From Spirogloea muscicola (Eukaryota > Streptophyta > Zygnematophyceae > Spirogloeales > Spirogloeaceae): DNA of 56,721 nt. The DNA is taken from contig WELB01000012.1 in the NCBI GenBank assembly GCA_009602725.1, forward strand, positions 518,624-575,344, written 5' to 3'. Below, one piece after another: positions 1 to 11,036 of this stretch. The position numbers and the translations under genes are program-made. The notes beneath the pieces were generated by a model. It was not told the origin of the DNA and searched no databases. It saw only the letters and a list, made by a program, of their open reading frames with translations. The stretch's first letter is position 1; every line of letters starts with the position of its first letter.

Positions 1-480
1 GGGCCCGAGAAGAATCCCCGACTGCCCGGAGAGAGGGGGGGGGGGAGGGAGGGCCCCCGGTTAGCCGTTGCGGGCGGGGGGCCCCCGGAGCGAGGCGCCC
101 GGTAACGGGACCGTCTGGCGGCGGGGAGGGGGGTTGGGCCCCCGCCGCGGGCCAACGGGTCAACCGGGGGCGCGCGCCACGTGCCGTCGGCAGAAAGGGA
201 CTCCGAGGACGGGACCCCCCCCCCCGCGGGGGGACCTCCCTCCCTCCCCGCGGGACGTTCGTAGCGTTACTGGCTCCCTCCCCGATCCGGCGCGGGCTCC
301 CCCCCGGAGGGTCGTTGCCCTCCCTCCTCCCCCGTCCGACGGGCGCGGCCCTCACGTGCGCCACCCTGGCCTCCCCCCCCCCACGATGGCGGGGGGCCAA
401 ACCACCCCCCCGTCCCGGGGTTTCTGCGGGGTTTCTCTACGGGGTTTCATCACTGTTTCTGGGCTGGCCAAAGTTATAGA
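1..480. other. GC-rich low-complexity left edge
   Basis: Dominated by G and C homopolymer runs, with long G tracts near 35-55 and C tracts near 205-300 and 370-410. Open frames here are the product of base composition. No gene is supported. Confidence 0.6.
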
Positions 481-519
481 GAGGGAGGCTCTTCCAGTCT
501 TCCAGTCCCCAATCGCCAG

Positions 520-890
520 GCTTCAATGCTGCCGGCCCCCTCGCTCAGGTCTTTCGAATGCGACTGGCGGTCTCGCTCCAGCGCTGTCAGGCTCGTGCGG
601 TCCACACGCGCGCTGGCCGCGCTATGGCTGCTGCCTCAGGGTCTCGGCAGAGTGCCGCTTTTCCTGCTTCGAGTTAATCTGATTTGCTGCTGCTCACTCG
701 TGGTTACTGAGCATCCATGTGCATTATTTCGTGTCTTGGTGTGTAGTTTTGTTTGTCCTGGCACTGTTTTGTGGCCTTTTGAGGCCTGCGGACAATGTCC
801 ATTCTTTTCTGGGCTGGCTTTGCTAGCCCCTTTTTCTATGGGCGAGCCCTTCCCCTTCAGCTAGTCTGTCGGATGTGAGGCTCCTCACTC
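520..890 (+). mobile_element. Truncated non-LTR element 3' end, subfamily C
   Basis: Reads as the last ~60 codons of the retrotransposon ORF (FRMRLAVSLQR, RAGRAMAAASG, then LLLLTRGY and stop near 710), matching the C-terminus of the full-length element at 15979-20155. The frame carries a TAA where related copies have a Tyr codon in the AASYSDL region, so it is dead. The 3' tail follows and contains the hairpin GGGCTGGC...AGCCCC near 811-830 and ends in TATGGGCGAGCC. The start is the point of 5' truncation, not a gene start. Confidence 0.75.
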
Positions 891-1085
891 GTAACTACTA
901 AGTGGTCCATCCTCCCCCGTTCTGCCATAGCCTCTTCAGCCCCCATTGGGAGAGCCACTTCTTCTTCTTCTTCTTCAGGCCCCGCAGTCGCTGCTTAGCT
1001 CGTAGTTTGGCCCCTTCGAACCTTGTCAATTCTTTTCGGGCTGGCTTCTCACAGCCCTTGCCCCCATTGGGAGAGCCACTTCTTC
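862..1085 (+). mobile_element. Non-LTR 3' tail fragments with TTC repeat
   Basis: Two partial tails in series. The first begins with the last codons of a subfamily A ORF (CTCCTCACTCGTAACTAC, then TAA) and ends GGGAGAGCCACTTC followed by a (TTC)n run at about 959-976. The second, 1010-1085, carries the hairpin GGGCTGGCTTCTCACAGCCC and again ends GAGAGCCACTTCTTC. The repeated ending suggests a TTC-rich 3' terminus for this subfamily. Confidence 0.6.
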
Positions 1086-1530
1086 TTCTATCCTCGTGGC
1101 TCGACCTGCTGGCCAGGCTTGCGCGGCGCGCTGTGTCCCACAGGCGCGGTGAGCCGGCTGATTTCAACGCCGCTGGCTCGTGGGCCCAGGTATATCGTAT
1201 GCGATTGTCAGTCTCCCTTCAGCTGTCCATGGCCCACGCCTTGCATCTGCGTGCTGGCCGTGCTCTCGCTGCGGCCTCCGGCTTTCAGCAGGGGGATACT
1301 TTTCTGGCAGCTAGTCTGTCGGATTTGAGGCTCCTCACTCGTAAGTACTGAGTGGTCCATCATCCCCCGGTCTGACATAGCATCTTCGGGCCGCTCCGCA
1401 GCTGCTTAGCGCTCTTTAGGCCCCTCCGTCATTTGGCCCCTTCGACTCTTTGTCAACTCTTTTCGGGCTGGCTTTTCACAGCCCTTGCCCCCATTAGGAG
1501 TGCCACTTCTTCTTCTATCCTCAATGAGCG
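1086..1530 (+). mobile_element. Truncated non-LTR element 3' end, subfamily A
   Basis: An open frame to 1351 covers the C-terminal module of the element ORF: a divergent lead-in, QVYRMRLSVSLQ, LHLRAGRALAAASG and the terminal LLTRKY before a TGA stop. The tail after the stop includes the hairpin GGGCTGGCTTTTCACAGCCC at about 1462-1482 and the terminal block ATTAGGAGTGCCACTTCTTC. It lacks RT and endonuclease regions, so it is a 5'-truncated copy. Confidence 0.75.
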
Positions 1531-1624
1531 AGCCCTTGTTCTTCTTCCAGTCGCGGGCGACGGCTGTGGTTGGCCAGCCCAGCAAAGTGGTGAACGAATT
1601 AATGTCAGCCATCGCCCTCTACTG

Positions 1625-1815
1625 GATGAAGGGCTCGCTCATTGAGGATAGGGGCTGGAAAGCCAGCCCAAAAAAGAATGAAGAAAGGACGAGAAGGGGC
1701 CAGGGGAAGTTCGAAGAACAACAAGCACAACGAAGAAACGAAGCAGCTACGAAGCCCTCAGTAACCCCTGCTAAGCAGCGTCAGGTCAGAGAGACTGGGG
1801 TACTGGAAGAGTCTT
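1625..1815 (-). mobile_element. Truncated non-LTR 3' tail, subfamily B, reverse orientation
   Basis: Read on the minus strand this begins with the last codons of a subfamily B ORF (LSRGY-like, then TGA), followed by the B tail (CTTCGTAGCTGCTTCGTTTC, a CCCCTGGCCCCTTCTCG block) and the hairpin GGGCTGGCTTTCCAGCCCC, ending GAGCGAGCC. It lies tail-to-tail with the plus-strand relic at 1086-1530. Confidence 0.7.
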
Positions 1816-3160
1816 CCTTTCTTTCTTACGCGGAACCCACCTCCCTTCTCGCCCTGCGCCGGTCCCCACGCCCTCCCGCTGCCCAACCCGCGTGGAGGAC
1901 GGCGAGCCCGCGCCCTGCGCGCCGCCCCCCGTGCCCGGCGGCGCCTCCACTCACCATCACCTCGTATACCTTGGGGCTGCCTCTCACAGCCACTGCCTTA
2001 CTTTGGAAGAGCTGTTTCTTCAGGCCAGTCCTGTCTTGCCCCAGCCTCATCTCGCCCCTCGCTTCTTCACAGTCTCTTCGCTCCGTTGGCTGGCCGCGCT
2101 ATCTCTCTGCCCTCTTTGGTGCAGCACATGTCTCTGTGCTCCCCTGTTAGCTCCCTCTGAGAACACCGCATTGCCTCGGCCTCTGTGAATGCTACTCGCT
2201 TCTTCCAACAACAGCTTGCTCGGCAATGAGCAACGTGTAGTGGTCTAGTCTGCCGCTGCAGCTTCTGCTTTCTTCCAATCTTCTGCTTCCCCACGGTCCT
2301 AAGTCGCGCAGTTGCTGCAGGGCAGCTTCATCTTCCCTGGAGGTCAAGCCTTGAGGGGCGGAGCACACCTGCCTAGCTATGAGCCACTTGATCAGCCAGG
2401 TTCACACTTCTTCTGGGGATCATAGCATCAACCTGACTAAAAAACCTGGCATCTAGGAGAAGGCATCCACTATGATGTCCAGGTCCTTGCCCAGAACTAA
2501 TTTTAAATGTGGCATGCTGTTGTGGCTAAGTAATGTCTGCCAAGATGCATTTGATTAGTACTCCGATGAAGAGAAACATCACAGATGAGCATATGACGCA
2601 CAAGATGGTGATACATCCCTCCTAACATCAAAGTCATGAGAGACTCATGTCCTGTACTCATGACCAGCTCCTCTCTCATAAATGAGATGTCATCGTCTTG
2701 TCAAATTGCACGAGTTGGAAGTAATGCAAAGCCTCAGGCTCACTAGTAGTAAGAGCCGGTGTAAAGCCATGCGCATGCGTAATGGTCATCTGAAATACCT
2801 TCTAAGTATTCTCTTAGTATACTCACCGCTTGTGATAAAGTTGGTGTTGTCGTCTCTTCTTGTCGTTACTTGTCATTCACAAGCTCATTCTCGTGACTCC
2901 AGTGTCAGAGGTATTGTCGACCATGACTGTATCCAAATTTAGTCCACAATGGACATGACTGAGATGTCATGCTGCGATTCTAGTGCTTGGGAGGAGCCAT
3001 GTCGCTGTGCTAATGCTGCATGAATGAAAAGTGATATTCCTCATTGTAACATCAGAGAGCTGATGATGTGCATAGCTGCTCAATGGACCACTATCTCAAG
3101 CTTGACATTGTCATTGACAGGGCAGCAGGCAGGTGCAGATGAACAATTTGCGAAGACGAC
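1816..3160. other. Intergenic stretch, no gene seen
   Basis: Composition drops from GC-rich to mixed after about 2300. Short open frames are scattered on both strands and none shows a recognisable motif or splice structure. Probably spacer and old repeat debris. Confidence 0.5.
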
Positions 3161-3164
3161 GCCA

Positions 3165-3656
3165 TCACGTGTACGGAGGTCCTGCGTAGGCTCGAGTGGC
3201 GAGATGCAAAGCAAAGAACCACGATTGCAGTAGGAAGCCGACGGCAGCAGCAAGCAACAGGTACTGCCTGGCTTCGGGTGACTGCAGCCTGTGCAGGACA
3301 GTGGCATCTCTTGCCTTGGAGCCATCTATGTTCAGCCCTACAGTCGTTACCTTCGCACACACCGGCGTATTTTCTGGTGGATTAGGCACAGGCTGAAACT
3401 CGTCAGTCGTGGAGATGGCTGTCAATGCCAGTGTATCTCGCGGCTCGTCATAGTAAGAGCCTCCAAGCAGTCCTCGCTTCTCGCTGCTCGCAGCCGCCAG
3501 GGCCAGTGCATGCTTGGAGCCGGCGCTCCTGGAGCGGAGCAGGCCGGCCGGCGGTTGCGGCGTCGGCGGTCTACCGCCAGGCGCTGCCCTCGCGCCGCCG
3601 CTGGGGCGGCTCACCGCGGGGCTTCCCAGCAGCCTTTGCTCGCAACTGCGGCGCAT
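3165..3656 (-). CDS. Hypothetical small single-pass membrane protein
   Basis: A 163-codon frame starting ATG at 3656 and ending TGA at 3165. The N-terminal ~60 residues are Arg/Pro/Ala-rich and could be a targeting sequence or simply GC-driven. The middle (GGSYYDEPRDTLALT, DEFQPVPNPPENTP, KVTTVGLNIDG) has varied composition unlike the shadow frames nearby, which argues for real coding. Near the C-terminus RQYLLLAAAVGFLLQSWFF forms one hydrophobic segment, followed by a short tail. I do not recognise the family. It could be one exon of a longer gene; a GC-type donor after GSK would remove the membrane segment. Function unknown. Confidence 0.4.
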   Translation of the reverse strand: MRRSCEQRLLGSPAVSRPSGGARAAPGGRPPTPQPPAGLLRSRSAGSKHALALAAASSEKRGLLGGSYYDEPRDTLALTAISTTDEFQPVPNPPENTPVCAKVTTVGLNIDGSKARDATVLHRLQSPEARQYLLLAAAVGFLLQSWFFALHLATRAYAGPPYT

Positions 3657-4400
3657 GATGGCGGGTCCCGGCTTGCCCGATCGGGCCTGGACGCTCAGTC
3701 GGCCGCCTTCAGCCGTGGAGGGGCCTGCAGCGGCGGCGGCGGCGGCGGCGGCGGCTGTTGCGGCGCCGGCGCTTGTCCCGCTGCAGGCGGCTGTGAAGCG
3801 GTAGCATGCGGGAGCCCAGGCTCCGTCAAATCAACCGGAAGCGGAGGGAGGGGGGGTATTAGCCCGAGGGAAGAGGCGAACAGGTAGCCAAGAAGGGCGC
3901 CCGGGGAGGGAAGGAGGCCCAAGAGGGGACTTTCGTGCATTAAAACTTGGAAGGCCGAAGTGGCCGCTGCGCCGCCTCGTCGCCAAGCCCCTCGCCGCCA
4001 GCGCCGCCGCTGCAGACGCCGCCGACGCTGGCGGCGGCCGGGCGCACGGCCGCTGACGCGCCGCCAGTGACACTGCTCGCTGCGTCGACATGAGTTGGCG
4101 ATACATGATAACGTTTTGGATCCCGCGCTCAGAAATTGATTAACAGATTGCTAGTAAACAAGTCTTCTCACGGTCCATACATATATACAAGATCCACTTT
4201 CATGGCGTGTCAGAATTTCCAGTCTTGGCCAGCCTACTGGCGGACTCCTCACAAGCCGGCACCCCAAGTCGCCCCAAGGACGCTAAGCAAGGTCGCATTT
4301 CTCTGCAGTCGAGGGCCTGACGAGCAGAAAGCGACTCGTCGTGGCCACGTTCTTCGCTCAGGCTGTTCGACGTGCAACCAATTCATGTGGTCGCCGTAAA
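3657..4400. other. Spacer with GCG triplet repeat and mutase 3' flank
   Basis: Contains a (CGG)n tract at about 3731-3755 and GC-rich sequence to about 4080. From 4130 to 4400 composition becomes more AT-rich, which fits the 3' untranslated region of the mutase gene on the minus strand. No gene is seen. Confidence 0.5.
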
Positions 4401-4401
4401 G

Positions 4402-7400
4402 TCAGCAGGCTGTTGTGCTCGCAGGGCCCTTGCTGTCATCCAGGCCACTCATGAGGTTTGCCAAGATGCTCTTTGCGCACTGAGGCACTGGTGTGCCTGG
4501 CCCAAATATAAACCCCACGCCATGTTGATACAGGAGTTCGTGGTCCTGTGGAGGGACAACACCACCCAGCACCACGAGCACGTCGTCCATGCCATGCTCC
4601 TTGAGGGCTTTCATCAACGGAGGGATCAGGGCTTTGTGCCCCGCTGCCTGTGACACACACCCATGAAATAGTGAACATAATGTCATATGTAGGCCATGAG
4701 AAGCACCAAAGAACAGCACACTACAAGACTTAAGGAGGCTCACTCAAGGGCTGCTTGTGCAGTCATTGCTGACATGTGTTCAATCTGCTGAACACAAACC
4801 ATGACATCACATATGTAGCAAGAAGTATGTCAGGTGCACCTGCGAGCTGATGCCAACAACGTGCACATCTGCTACCATAGCGCTGCGGGCCACCTCTTCC
4901 GGTGTCTGGAACAAGGGCCCAATGTCAACGTCAAAGCCCATGTCAGCAAGACCCGTGGCTATTACCTGCACCAACACAAGAGGGGCAAACTTGCCGTGAG
5001 TTAGGAGCAGAAATCATCACGTGAAGCTCACGACAGCACACTATCGGGGGGATGAAGCTGCTCAACAACAACTCACGCATACACCATATGATCTAGGAGC
5101 ATCTGTCACCCATCACTCGTCCTGCCCCTCCTGAGCAAGTGAGATGCAGTGCAGTTCAACCAAGCATCAACAGAACTTCCATTAGTGGCAAATTCGCTCT
5201 CGTGCTAAATCAAAGCTTGAGACAATCCACCTTGGCTCCCCGGTCATGACCATCTTGGCCCATCTTTGCAACCAAAATGCGAGGCCGCCTTCCAGCCTGT
5301 TCCAGGAACTTCTCCACTTCACACCTCACCTCTGCAATCTCCACTTCGCTATTGCCAAACTCACCACTGCAAAATGTGATGCCATAGCGTACATCAGACT
5401 CCAGAGTGGCTACTTAGAACTACATTTTCCACATGTAGCTTGGATACTGCAAGAAAACCCTGAGCAGTGGGTCACTACCACAGGCTGTCCTGGTCACTGA
5501 AACACTCAAATGAAGCTTTCTTGTGACTTGAATGATTGCTGAAAGGAAATTCCTGCAAACAGGAGTTGCGTGTGCAGACATGCCTCCTGGGCCAAGATTC
5601 ACCTGTAGGATCCTGCAGCCACGTGTGTCGGCGCTTTGTGACGACCCCAGACTTTCTCCAGAGCATAAGTAATCTCGCCAACAGTGCAGCGTGCCTGGGC
5701 TGCCTCTACTGCTAAATGCAGGAGGTTTGCACCTCTCACCTCCCTCCTAGCTTCTGTTGACAAGGCCTCCATTGCTGCGTGCACCCTGCATGTTGCTAGA
5801 TATGACATCAGATTCTTGTAATGTTGCAGACTGCAGAGCACAGGAAGGATACACTTTCTACAGTGATTGAGCACCCTGGACACCATGATCTTTGACCTGC
5901 TTCAGTGCTGCGTGACAGCTGGTCTTGAAGCATCTCTGGGACACCTTACAAACTGACAAGTACAGTAGGTACAGTAAAGTTGCCAGCTCTTTGGGCTTTC
6001 TTAACAGCCTCCAGGCTGCGCAGCAGACAACCTTAAGCCCTGTGCAACTTGGCTGACTGCACCATGCAAGTTTAAGCATGACATGACAGGTCCATCTACA
6101 GTGTGAAAGTACTAACAAGTGGCTCATACAAGGACTCACTGAAACACAAACACCCACCACCCTGGAGAAGCGAATCAGCCAATCCGCTGAGGCTCTATGC
6201 CGGCCTCTGCTATCGAGAAATTATCCATCCTGGTCCCACTACTTTGGCGCTCCACTTGCATGGAGAAGTACGCATCCACAGGTTGCTTACCGATGCTCGT
6301 CTCTAGTTGACCGCAGGAGTTCCAGCCGCTTGACTTGGGCTTGAAGGACTGACGCATTGTCTATGCTCCGAATCTCCACACCTTCCTCCTTGTCAACCCG
6401 ATACTTGTTCACGCCCACTATCACCTCTCGGCCAGAATCGAGTCTTGCCTGCAGCGAGCGCCAGCAGTTTGTGTGTTGCAGGAGCAGCTGTGACGCATCT
6501 GAGGGCACTGCCACCTGGTGCTAAGCTTCCTGCCTCTCTGACTCTTGTGGAAAAGCACGCCCTGCTCAAGCAGTCACTGTGTCTACAAGTTCTTTGCTGT
6601 TGCCAGCTAGGGAGTGCTGCTGTGAGTGAAGGATGCCTGCTTTACATGCCTGCCAGCTCTCACCTGCTTCCTGGCTGCACACTCCTCTATTTGGAGCTTG
6701 GGCAGGCCCGAAGCGATGGCTTTTGTCATCCCTCCAGCCTCCTCCACCTCGTTCACAATTCTCAGGGCTTCTCTCTCCAAGTCTGACGTAAGGCTTTCCA
6801 TCATGTATGATCCACCCCAGGGGTCTGCAACCTGGTGGTCATATTGCGCACACCAGATTAATCTCAACACGGAGATGGAAAGAGCTTCTCCAGGACTGAC
6901 ACACATGCTTTCATCTCATATTCTGAGTTGATCCAAGAAGCTGACCTTGTATGTATAGAAGAACGCTGATGGACATGCAGTATAGAGATAATGGCAACAA
7001 GTGTGGCGTAATGTTGCTGCAACATACACGTGTCAGACCAGCCTCATGTTGAAGTATGAGCTGGGTGTTGCGAGCAATCCTTGCGCTCAAGTCTGATGGT
7101 AAGGCCATAGCCTTCAAGCACGTGTCAGACTGAACCCAGATTAGAGACCAGCAACTTTGTTGGCGATGCTGCAGCCGTGTGACTTCAATCAGAGATTCTA
7201 AGACTTCAAACGATGGAGACATCGAAGTTTGGTATGTGAGTCACTCCTAGAGGTCTAAGCACCACTGTCAATGCTATTCGATAATTCCTCTCTATCCAGT
7301 GCTACCATGACATGGAGAGGCTGCACTCAATGATGGCCTTGACTAGGATGGCCTGCACAACTCTAGCCCATTAATGAAGACTTTGTGCATGCCTTCTGCT

Positions 7401-10400
7401 TACTTCGTCAAATGAGTTTGTGTGAAGAGACTGGGTGCCACCAAGCACAGCCGCCATCGCCTCCACTGTTGTCCGGACGATGTTGTTGAAGGGATCCTGC
7501 TCTGTCAAGCTATAGCCTGAAGTCTACCACCACAGAAAACTTAAAATTCACTATCTACACTACAGTGCCGTTCACAGTACCGCAATCAAGCTCTAGGTCT
7601 CTCAAGAAGGTTCAAGTCACGCTGTATTGAAAGCGATTGCAAGGACAATAGACATAGGTGGAGGTGGGTAAGTTGAAATATGCGGAGGCAAGGGTCACAT
7701 GGAGGTCAATGCCGTACGATCACAGAACTCTCCCTGCTGCATACCTGGCAGTGTGTTCGAAGGACCATGGATTTTTCGTCCTTGGGATCAAACTTTTCCT
7801 GCTTCATTGCAAATCGATCAGCATGACGGCAGTCATTAAGTGCACAATTACCGGTTTCCATGCCAAGGGTTGGTTCGAAGTGTGAGGCGTCATCAAGCAC
7901 CTTGACGAGCTTTGCCCATAAGCGCCTAGCAGCTCGCATCTTCGCAATCTACACAACACCATAACAAACGGGCCAACATAAGCTAAATGATCCATCACAA
8001 GGAAGTACTAAGTATCAAGCTCCAGAGGAGGTTGTTACGAAGAACACCAGAGTAGCAGCTTCATCAGTAACAACAGTCAATATCAACTTGAAGACTTAGA
8101 AGCAGACAAAGTCACTCTTACAGCAGATAGAGGAAGAACATAGAAACCAGAGAGCCAGAGCGACACTCAGCAGCCCCGAGGCATCCGATGACATGACACA
8201 AGTACGTTGGAGCGCTATTGGGGGACCTAGCAGGGCTCTCACTTCAAAGTAAAAGTCCATGCCAATGGCCCAGAAGAAGGAGAATCGAGGTGCCACTTCG
8301 TCCACGCTTAGGCCCGCTTCTTGAGCACATCGAATGTAATCCAGGCCGTCGGCAATTGTGAAGGCAAGCTCCACAGCACTGGAGTAGCCCACAAGCAAAA
8401 GTCAGGAAGTGCAGCCAATAGCGTTAGTCGCTAGCGTGCGCATTGCACGATGGAGTGAACATCATCACTGCCAATTTGCTTGCAAGAGAAAGACATCAGT
8501 GCAGAAACTATAGCAGTGTCAAACTCACAACATGTACTCAGTGAGTCTGCTTGTATCCGTTGGTCAATGCCTACCCACCAGTCTGCGCCGGCCTCTTGCA
8601 TGTGATAACCAGAGACAGAGATGGAGTTGAAGCGAGGCATGCGCTGCGCACAGTACTGCATGATGTCGCCCACGATTCTCATGGAGGGCACGGGAGGATA
8701 AATGTACGTGTTCCGCACCATATACTCCTTGAGGATGTCATTCTGGATGGTCCCTGCGAGCTGCTCGGATTGCACCCCTGCAAAAGGATATAGCGAAAGG
8801 ACTGGCTGAAAGACGTACAGATGCATATCAAGGATGCAGATGGTGGTCTTCATTGCGCAAAGAAGTATGGAAGTGAAAGTACTTTGTGCCAATTGGCCAA
8901 GCAGAGTATGTTTGAGGGCTTGGGGAAGGTGAACGCTTGTCACGGATATATGAACCTCACCCGACATGCATAATCTGGTTGTGAGGAAGCCCTTAGAACA
9001 GCAATCAACAAGGAAAGCGTTGAGCTGAGACAAGGCTCCAATAAGCGACAATATAAGTGACTTAACCAGAGCTCGGTGACATGGTCAAGGGAGGAAGGGG
9101 GGGTGTGAAACGGCAGGAGAGACACCTCACCGGCCTCCTCGGCAGCTATGATGAAGAAGGCCAGGACAGGCAGCACGGCCCCATTCATGGTCATGCTGAC
9201 GCTGATATCGGCCAGTGGGATGCCATCAAACAGCACCTTCATGTCCTCCACAGAGTCGATGGCCACTCCCGCCATGCCCACATCCCCGGCAACACGGGGG
9301 TGGTCCGAGTCATACCTGGCCTTAAGGGAAGCCAAGAAAACAGACTGAGGGCCAGCCAGCAGCATTCATGTACCGCAGTGGCGCGATTGCGGAAATAGCA
9401 GCTATTAGATAGTGCTGATTGACAGTATGACAATTAATACAAGATCATCAAAGAGAGGAGTCTGCTGCGATGCCAACCCACGGTGGGTGGCGAGGTCAAA
9501 CGCGATGCTGAGGCCCTTTTGCCCTGCCGCCAAGCTCCTGCGGTAGAATGCGTTGGATTCCCCTGCAGTGCTGGATGCAGCAGGTCGAAAGAACGGCAGG
9601 TCACGTGCTGGCTGGGAAGCACAAGCTTGTCAATGAATCTGCGCAGCATGTTTGAATGCTAACCGTACAGACAAGCGTTGTAGACATCGAATCAAGCCTG
9701 TCCAGTGATATGTGCAGATTATATATCTTGAAGCTGACTCTCACACACACCGACCGCTACCGGCTCCATGTCTATGTCTAGGTATAAACACTGAGCGTAC
9801 TTAAGCAATTTCCCAGTACCATATGGTACAAAGGCACACGACAGGAGCAATTGACCATTGAGTGGAGGCATCAGCGAGCATGCCTGTAGCCGGCATACTG
9901 GCGGATGGTCCATGGCCGGCCGGTGTACATGGAGGCGTACGGCCCCCGCGTGTAGGGCCACACGCCCGGCATCTCCACAGGCGCGTCCTGCTCCCTGCTC
10001 AGCACATCGGCGGCCGTGTACACGGGCTTGATCTGGATGCCCTGCTAACAACGAGGGTCAACCACCTCCGTTTGTCAGGTACCTATAAGTGCAGCTTTCA
10101 AGTGCTGGGACGGCACCACGCTGGCGCTATCCAACGCCTGCAGTACCAGTGGAGCCCTCAGAAGGCAGCTCACGGAATGGGACTCAAATGACCACAGAAG
10201 CCAGCTCAGGGAATGGGACTCGAAGCTCGATGCGGAAGCCATGGCATGGGGGCTGAGAGCAAGCAGGCCGTTCGCGCCGCCGCCAGTCAGAGGGTTGGCT
10301 GTGCCGTCGGCGCACACGACCTCGGGAGAAGTGGCCGCGAGCTTGTCCCAAGGGTCGGCGCCCTTGACCTCCCGCCGGGCCCGATCCTCCCACTGCTGCA

Positions 10401-10880
10401 GCGCGGCGCTGGCAGCGGCCGGGGAAGGCTGCGGCGCCGATGGCGGCTCTCCGCGTCCCGCGAAGGTTTGAGTAGGCCGCCAATGGCCGGCCAAGCTGCC
10501 GGCACAGCAGGCGCGGACCTGCACAGGAGCCTCGCCCGCTGTCAGGCCTGGCAGTGGCCGCCGGCGTGGCGGAGGGCCGCCAGGCCGCCAAAGTCCTGCT
10601 TGCCAGCTTTGAGTCTACGACCATGGCGGCCAGCCAACGCCGCCGCCGCCAGCGCAGCCGCTTCGCAGCGTGGGATCCGAGCGTGAGCTCCATCTGGTCC
10701 AGTCTCAGCACGGCGCACACCATTGCCTCGACGGCGGCGGCGGCGCGGCGCCCGCCGTGGGGCCGGTGGAGGGCGGCCATGCCCGCCGCCCCGTAAGCGA
10801 GTCCAAGTTCTGACGGCGGCGGCAGTGGCGGCGGCGGCGGCAGTGGCGGCAGGATGAGACACCCGAGCCCCGGAGAATGC
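4402..10880 (-). CDS. MUT: Methylmalonyl-CoA mutase, B12-dependent, 16 exons
   Basis: Isomerises (R)-methylmalonyl-CoA to succinyl-CoA using adenosylcobalamin, normally in mitochondria, in propionate, odd-chain and branched-chain catabolism. Exons in gene order: first exon ending 10321, then 10041-9884, 9570-9478, 9315-9131, 8777-8579, 8378-8243, 7948-7901, 7798-7745, 7523-7404, 7111-7028, 6831-6664, 6448-6291, 5785-5603, 5366-5231, 4965-4840, 4647-4402. Exons 2-16 total 2094 nt, in frame throughout. Conserved blocks: [73 protein letters not shown], and the cobalamin motif [11 protein letters not shown] (DxHxxG) in the C-terminal domain. The start is uncertain. The first exon ends [13 protein letters not shown], but in-frame ATGs near 10624-10780 lie in another frame, so a small intron or an unseen exon is likely. 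Intron 2 uses a GC donor. Confidence 0.95.
7799..7900 (-). other. 102-nt in-frame intron in the mutase gene
   Basis: Interrupts the block RRLWAKLVK / [18 protein letters not shown]. It begins GTGCTT, ends GCAG, is a multiple of three and has no stop in frame, so it could be retained without breaking the frame. Known mutases have no extra ~34 residues here, which supports splicing. Confidence 0.65.
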
Positions 10881-11036
10881 AACCAAACCCTAAAGTTGCG
10901 GAACCCTAAGCTCCAAGACCCTCCGTCGCTGCCGCCGCCNCCGCCGGCGCCGCGCCCGTCAGCGCCTCCCGGTGCGCGGCGCCGGGCCGAGGCGGACGGC
11001 CAGCGCGGACGTCATGGCTGGGGCCTCCATGCCGGA
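10881..11036. promoter_or_regulatory. Shared divergent promoter interval, mutase and Der
   Basis: The mutase 5' end (minus) and the Der start codon (plus, 11037) face away from each other across roughly 150-350 bp of CCG/CGG-rich DNA, with an unresolved base at 10938. No TATA-like or other specific element is evident. A common promoter is inferred from arrangement only. Confidence 0.4.

Noticed and set aside
10184-10882. 232-codon minus-strand frame as the mutase N-terminus
   Set aside because: It runs out of frame with the conserved [13 protein letters not shown] segment; only its upstream part might be a leader exon.
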